DNA from: Kytococcus sedentarius DSM 20547
GTDB taxonomy: Bacteria; Actinomycetota; Actinomycetes; Actinomycetales; Dermatophilaceae
Direction: 5' to 3'
Assembly (NCBI RefSeq): GCF_000023925.1
Contig: NC_013169.1
Location: 2,721,025 to 2,785,024 of the forward strand
Length of the DNA: 64,000 nt
The notes beneath the pieces are model-generated. The model saw only the letters and a list, made by a program, of their open reading frames with translations, was not told the origin of the DNA and did no database searches. Of the stretch, positions 60,655 to 64,000 are shown one piece after another. Numbering within the stretch: position 1 is the first letter of the stretch; the number at the start of each line of letters is the position of its first letter. Position numbers and translations under genes: made by a program.

Positions 60655-61376
60655 CGCTTCTCCTTGTTCCGACGACGACGTCCGCGGGCCCCGCTCGGAC
60701 CCTGGCGGCCAGCGTTCTCCTTGGTCACGACCACGACGGTGGTTGGCACATCCAGGAGCTCCTGCCCACAGTCCACCACGTCCACCGCACCGCCGCCGAG
60801 GCGCTGCAGCACGCCGGCTGCCTCCTCGACCTCCTGCGGCGCGGAGGACCCCTTGAGGGCGATCATGCGTCCCCCGACGTCCACCAGCGGCAGGCACCAG
60901 GGCGCCAACGTGCTCAATCGGGCCACGGCCCGTGCCGTGACCACCGGGGCCGTGACGTCACTCGGGAGATTCTCTGCGCGAGAACGGATCACGGTGACGC
61001 GGTCGGTGAGATCCAGCTCCTGCACGACCTCCTCGAGCCACACCGTGCGGCGCAGCATCGGCTCCACCAGGGTCACCCGCGTGTCCGGCGCGGCCAACGC
61101 CAGTGCGATGCCGGGCAGCCCGGCGCCGCTGCCCACGTCGAGTACGTGGTCGGCCCCGTCGAGCACGTCGGCCACGACCGCGCAGTTCAGCACGTGTCGG
61201 TCCCACAGGCGGGGGACCTCCCGGGGGCCGATCAGCCCGCGCTGCGCCCCGGAGGTCGCCAGCAGCTCCGCGAAGCGCTCCGCTTGCGGGAGCAGCTCGC
61301 CGAACACGCGCACCGCGGCCTCGGGGGTCGGGGCCAGGCCTTCCTCGGAGGGCACGCCGCTGTCCACGCCGGTCAC
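60651..61376 (-). CDS. rsmG: 16S rRNA (guanine-N7) methyltransferase RsmG
   Basis: 241 residues from GTG 61376, which overlaps the jag stop by 4 bases (GTGA). The SAM-binding motif I is VLDVGSGAGLPGIALA, and EPMLRRTVWLEEVV and ARAVARLSTLAPWCLPLV are conserved RsmG segments. It makes m7G in the 530 loop of 16S rRNA; loss gives low-level streptomycin resistance in actinobacteria. The basic C-terminus (RGRRRRNKEKR) overlaps the parA start by 4 bases. It is part of the conserved yidC-jag-rsmG-parA run. Confidence 0.96.
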   Translation of the reverse strand: MTGVDSGVPSEEGLAPTPEAAVRVFGELLPQAERFAELLATSGAQRGLIGPREVPRLWDRHVLNCAVVADVLDGADHVLDVGSGAGLPGIALALAAPDTRVTLVEPMLRRTVWLEEVVQELDLTDRVTVIRSRAENLPSDVTAPVVTARAVARLSTLAPWCLPLVDVGGRMIALKGSSAPQEVEEAAGVLQRLGGGAVDVVDCGQELLDVPTTVVVVTKENAGRQGPSGARGRRRRNKEKR

Positions 61377-61882
61377 TCCGCGGTGGCCGGCGACACCACG
61401 ACGTAGCGGTTCGGCTCCTCGCCGGCCGAGCTCGACACCAGGCCCGCGGCCAGGACGCGGTCGTGGACGACCTTGCGCTCGAAGGCGGTCATCGGCTCCA
61501 GCGCGCGCTCGGTGCCGCTCTCGCACACCGCGGCCGCCGTGCGATCGGCCAGCTCCTCGAGGGCGGCGCGGCGCTCCGCGCGGTAGCCGGCGACGTCCAG
61601 CATCAACCGGGTGCGCTCCCCGGTCTCGGCCTGCACCGCCAGGCGCGCGAGCTCCTGGAGGGCCTCCAGGACCTGCGCGTTGGGGCCCACCAGCCGACGG
61701 GGCACCGTGCCCTCCTCGGAGTCCACGATGCTGACCAGCGCGCGGTCGCCCTCGAGCTGGACCTCGAGGTCCCCGTCCAGGTCGGCGATGTCCAGCAGGG
61801 TCTCGAGGTAGTCGGCGGCGAGCTCGCCCTCGTTCTCGAGCTCCTCGCGGGTGCGCTCCGGGCGCGGTCCGTCGTGGCTCAT
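61373..61882 (-). CDS. jag: KH/R3H-domain RNA-binding protein Jag (KhpB-like)
   Basis: 169 residues from ATG 61882, one base downstream of the yidC stop. A KH-like domain (about 20-95, with GDLEVQLEGDRALVSIVDS and VGPNAQVLEALQELAR) is followed by an R3H domain (about 105-169) with MTAFERKVVHDRV. It binds small RNA or rRNA and is linked with membrane-protein insertion and cell-wall synthesis in Gram-positive bacteria. The N-terminal Jag domain of firmicute proteins is absent, as usual in actinobacteria. Translation is probably coupled to yidC. Confidence 0.95.
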   Translation of the reverse strand: MSHDGPRPERTREELENEGELAADYLETLLDIADLDGDLEVQLEGDRALVSIVDSEEGTVPRRLVGPNAQVLEALQELARLAVQAETGERTRLMLDVAGYRAERRAALEELADRTAAAVCESGTERALEPMTAFERKVVHDRVLAAGLVSSSAGEEPNRYVVVSPATAE

Positions 61883-61883
61883 G

Positions 61884-62936
61884 TCAGTTCTTCTTCCGCT
61901 TCTTCTTGCTCTTGTTGCTCTTCTTGCGACGAACTGGTTGGGCGCGCTGTCCACCGCTGCCGCCCTGTGCGAGGCGGTCGGGCTGCTTCGACGTCGAGTT
62001 CAGCACCGGCTCCGAGGAGCTCTTCGCGTCATCGTCGCCCAGGGCGGTCGACCCGGAGTCCTTGCCCCCACCAGCCGGGGCCAGCGTGAGTCGCTTCGGC
62101 TCCTTGCCCTTGGCGATCTGGCGTGCGTGCATGCGGCGCTCGGCCTCGGTGTTCGGCGTGGGCAGGTTGCGGATGACGTAGAGCTGCTGGAAGTAGGACC
62201 ACAGGTTGGTGAAGGTCCAGTAGACGAGCACACCGATCGGGAAGTTCACACCGGTGACGGCCAGGATCACGGGCAGGGCGTAGAGCATGATGGTCTGCGA
62301 CTGCGCCATCGGCCCTTCCTTGGCCGAGTCCGGCATGTTCTTGTCCATCATCATCTTCATGCTCACGAAGGTGAAGACGGTCATGAGCAGGATCAGGACG
62401 ACCGAGACGATCTTGCCCGTCAGGTCGGAGTCGTGCAGGAACGAGTCGGACAGCTCGGCCCCGAAGATCGTGGCCGCATCGAAGGAGCTCGCCAGGTCCC
62501 GGGTCATGAAGCCGATGGGGTCCTTGGTGCCCGCGGCGATCTCGTCCACCCCGTTGAGCACCCGGAACAGACCGAACAGGATCGGGATCTGCACCAGGAT
62601 GGGCAGGCAGGAGGCGAACGGGTTGGTCCCGTTGTTCTTGTAGAGCTCCATGGTCTCGGCCTGCTGCCGTTGCATGGACGCCTGGTCCTTCTTGCCCTTG
62701 TACTTCGCCTGGATCTTCTTCAGCTCCGGCGCCAGCAGCTGCATCTTGCGGCTGCTGTGAATCTGCTTCACCACCAGCGGGATCATCAGCAGGCGAACGA
62801 GGATCACCAGGGCGAGGATGGAGAGCACCCAGGTCCAGCCGGACTCCTCCGGGAGCCCGAGGGCGGTCACGCCCCAGTGGGCGCCGGCGAGGATGGCTGC
62901 CACGGCCCATTCGATGGGGTAGAGCAGGTTCGGCAC
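61884..62936 (-). CDS. yidC: Membrane protein insertase YidC
   Basis: 350 residues from GTG 62936 with GAAGGA upstream. It has five hydrophobic segments, including the first near residue 20 and the membrane pair with IPILFGLFRVL and FPIGVLVYWTFTNLW. The conserved strand ALVILVRLLMIPLVVKQ and the coiled-coil cytosolic loop (about 63-103, KMQLLAPELKKIQAKYKGKK) are typical. The very basic C-terminal tail (RRKKSNKSKKKRKKN) binds the ribosome. It inserts membrane proteins with or without Sec. It lies between yidD and jag. Confidence 0.97.
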   Translation of the reverse strand: MPNLLYPIEWAVAAILAGAHWGVTALGLPEESGWTWVLSILALVILVRLLMIPLVVKQIHSSRKMQLLAPELKKIQAKYKGKKDQASMQRQQAETMELYKNNGTNPFASCLPILVQIPILFGLFRVLNGVDEIAAGTKDPIGFMTRDLASSFDAATIFGAELSDSFLHDSDLTGKIVSVVLILLMTVFTFVSMKMMMDKNMPDSAKEGPMAQSQTIMLYALPVILAVTGVNFPIGVLVYWTFTNLWSYFQQLYVIRNLPTPNTEAERRMHARQIAKGKEPKRLTLAPAGGGKDSGSTALGDDDAKSSSEPVLNSTSKQPDRLAQGGSGGQRAQPVRRKKSNKSKKKRKKN

Positions 62937-62990
62937 GAAGAGTCCTTCTCGTGTGAGCAGTGTCGGATCAGGCAGGTGCGTGGCCGCGGG

Positions 62991-63308
62991 TCAGTCCGCC
63001 GGGCGCGCACCGGGTTCGGGGTCATTCTCTCCCGAGTGGTGGTCGGTCCCGAGCAGACCTCCGGGGTCGGTCCCGGGGACCGGGTCGTAGCCGCCGTGCG
63101 ACCACGGGTTGCATCGTGCCACGCGCCAGGTGCTCAGCCACGTGCCACGCAGGGCACCGTGCTCGGTGAGGGCCGTCACGGCGTAGGCCGAGCAGCTGGG
63201 GTAGTACCGGCACATCGGGGGCAACAGGGGTGAGATCAACCGCTGGTAGGTCCAGACCAGGGCCAGCAGCGGCCAGGCGAGGAGCGGTCTGCCGCCCACG
63301 CTCAGCAC
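62991..63308 (-). CDS. yidD: Membrane-protein insertion efficiency factor YidD
   Basis: 105 residues from GTG 63308, one base after the rnpA stop. It has an N-terminal amphipathic helix ([17 protein letters not shown]), the signature [19 protein letters not shown] and a third Cys in [15 protein letters not shown]. It is a small membrane-associated protein that helps YidC. The C-terminal 25 residues are acidic and not conserved. It sits in the conserved rpmH-rnpA-yidD-yidC order. Confidence 0.96.
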   Translation of the reverse strand: MLSVGGRPLLAWPLLALVWTYQRLISPLLPPMCRYYPSCSAYAVTALTEHGALRGTWLSTWRVARCNPWSHGGYDPVPGTDPGGLLGTDHHSGENDPEPGARPAD

Positions 63309-63309
63309 G

Positions 63310-63681
63310 TCAGGCCCCCCGGGGTCGGGCGCGCTGGAGGCAGCGGTCGAGGTCGGCCACGAGCCGGCCCCACTCGGCAGTCGCCGCGGCAGGGTGCGCC
63401 CGGACCACCAGGTCGTGCCCGACCGGCAGCTCGGACAGCCGCTCGGCCACCACGTGCCGCAGCCGGCGCTGGACGCGGGAACGCACCACGGAATTGCCCA
63501 CCTGCTTGGAGACGACGAAACCGACCCGCACGGGATGCGGGTCGGTCGTCGAGTCGTCCTGCGGTGCCCGGGGAGTCACCACGACGGTCATCGTGGAGGA
63601 CGATCCCCGACGGCGCCCCTCGCCCCGCATCGTGGCCGTGAAGTCACGGCTACGGCGCAGTCGGTGACGGGCCGGGAGCAC
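63310..63681 (-). CDS. rnpA: Ribonuclease P protein component
   Basis: 123 residues from GTG 63681, 6 bases after the rpmH stop. It begins [19 protein letters not shown]. The RNase P signature [21 protein letters not shown] is present, with RSR replacing the usual RNR. It binds the RNA subunit and precursor tRNA leaders. The gene is co-transcribed with rpmH. The RNA subunit gene is not in the window. Confidence 0.96.
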   Translation of the reverse strand: MLPARHRLRRSRDFTATMRGEGRRRGSSSTMTVVVTPRAPQDDSTTDPHPVRVGFVVSKQVGNSVVRSRVQRRLRHVVAERLSELPVGHDLVVRAHPAAATAEWGRLVADLDRCLQRARPRGA

Positions 63682-63687
63682 CTGCGC

Positions 63688-63825
63688 TCAGGCGGACAGC
63701 TTCGCGCGGCCCTTGCCACGGCGGGCGGCCATGATGGCGCGGCCGGCGCGGGTGGACATGCGGGCGCGGAAGCCGTGCTTGCGGGCACGACGACGGTTGT
63801 TCGGCTGGAAGGTGCGCTTGCTCAT
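63688..63825 (-). CDS. rpmH: Large-subunit ribosomal protein bL34
   Basis: 45 residues from ATG 63825, an almost textbook bL34: [19 protein letters not shown], then [25 protein letters not shown] precedes the start. It is the first gene of the long minus-strand operon rpmH-rnpA-yidD-yidC-jag-rsmG-parA that points away from the origin, as in other bacteria where dnaA lies on the far side. Confidence 0.98.
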   Translation of the reverse strand: MSKRTFQPNNRRRARKHGFRARMSTRAGRAIMAARRGKGRAKLSA

Positions 63826-63933
63826 GATGACTCCTGGTGGTTCGGGCAGACCCTGGTTCCCCGGGCTGCGACTCCGCGCACGCCGCACCGTGTGGCGGGT
63901 GTGGCGGAGATGGCGAGTGCCCGAGCTCGTGTG

Positions 63934-63971
63934 GGCACCTCATGGGCCGCGCGGCGCACCCATGAGGTGCC
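63934..63971. repeat. Perfect 13-bp inverted repeat upstream of rpmH
   Basis: Arms 63934-63946 and 63959-63971 are exact reverse complements with a 12-base GC-only spacer. It would form a hairpin in the rpmH leader or in a transcript reading towards it. Its role is not clear. I see no obvious DnaA box in 63826-64000. Confidence 0.8.
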
Positions 63972-64000
63972 GCGGCGCAGACCGGACCCCCCACCTTACG

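Noticed and set aside
107..63632. CGATGCGG as an FtsK-orienting (KOPS-like) sequence
   Set aside because: Orientation is about equal on both strands within one replichore arm, whereas KOPS should be strongly polar. The motif itself is kept as a finding.
63826..64000. oriC/DnaA boxes in the last 175 bases
   Set aside because: I find no TTGTCCACA-like boxes or AT-rich unwinding element; the gene order suggests that oriC lies further on.

Overview
The window is about 64 kb of very GC-rich DNA from a high-GC Gram-positive bacterium (Actinomycetota). The gene orders rpsF-ssb-rpsR-rplI, murJ-pseudokinase-trxB-trxA-parB-parA-rsmG-jag-yidC-yidD-rnpA-rpmH, and a 25-residue bL37 ribosomal peptide are those found beside the chromosomal origin of actinobacteria. 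Frequent GTG starts and GTGA/ATGA stop-start overlaps fit this. The lack of mycolic-acid-type genes suggests the order Micrococcales, but no finer placement is possible from sequence reading alone. The origin itself (dnaA, oriC) should lie just past position 64000, so most of the window is one replichore arm.

Layout. 1-7.4 kb: end of a nitrilase-family gene, a fused copper-import/CtaG membrane protein, the ribosomal/ssb operon (minus strand), a GT87-type membrane glycosyltransferase and ino1 (inositol-phosphate synthase). 7.5-46.4 kb: a large accessory cell-surface glycopolymer locus of about 25 genes. It holds coupled runs of soluble glycosyltransferases (GT4, GT2, GT28-like), a WcbI-glycosyltransferase fusion, three OafA-type acyltransferase-SGNH membrane proteins, a Wzm/Wzt-type ABC exporter, and the sugar-nucleotide enzymes WecB, WecC-like and Ugd. 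These predict UDP-ManNAc(A) and UDP-GlcA precursors, so the product is probably an acidic, O-acylated capsule or teichuronic-acid-like polymer that is assembled in the cytoplasm, exported by ABC transporter and acylated. 46.5-49.7 kb: a free-standing 72-residue biotinyl-type carrier, a QueC-like PP-loop protein of unknown role and CCA-adding enzyme. 49.8-57.9 kb: Nudix hydrolase, secreted DUF6049-type protein, MurJ flippase, a separate membrane pseudokinase and thioredoxin reductase/thioredoxin. 57.9-64 kb: the chromosome partition region with four parS sites, parB, bL37, parA, then rsmG, jag, yidC, yidD, rnpA, rpmH.

How the parts work together. The glycopolymer locus sits between two halves of a conserved backbone and is broken into several divergent transcription units (7.6-14.4, 14.5-21.8, 24.0-29.3 and 29.5-37.7 kb plus; 21.8-23.9, 37.7-43.1 and 45.1-46.4 kb minus; 43.2-45.0 kb plus). 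Near the origin, the MurJ/pseudokinase pair links cell-wall precursor export to signalling, and ParA/ParB/parS organise the origin.

Most notable observations: (1) an octamer CGATGCGG (either strand) that I count about 49 times, far above composition expectation and placed so that it forces rare codons in more than one frame; (2) all three SGNH domains carry Gln where the catalytic Asp is expected (RQGSH); (3) a QueC-like protein with the exact QueC zinc-cysteine spacing but no queuosine neighbours; (4) two parS sites arranged as a perfect 21-bp inverted repeat that looks like a transcription terminator between trxA and parB; (5) parA and parB separated by the bL37 gene with its own promoter and terminator; (6) three genes whose -10 box lies exactly 6 nt before an ATG, suggesting leaderless mRNAs; (7) a possible AUC start codon at 43282. 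No intergenic gap exceeds 300 bases. I see no tRNA, rRNA, CRISPR, insertion sequence or prophage genes.
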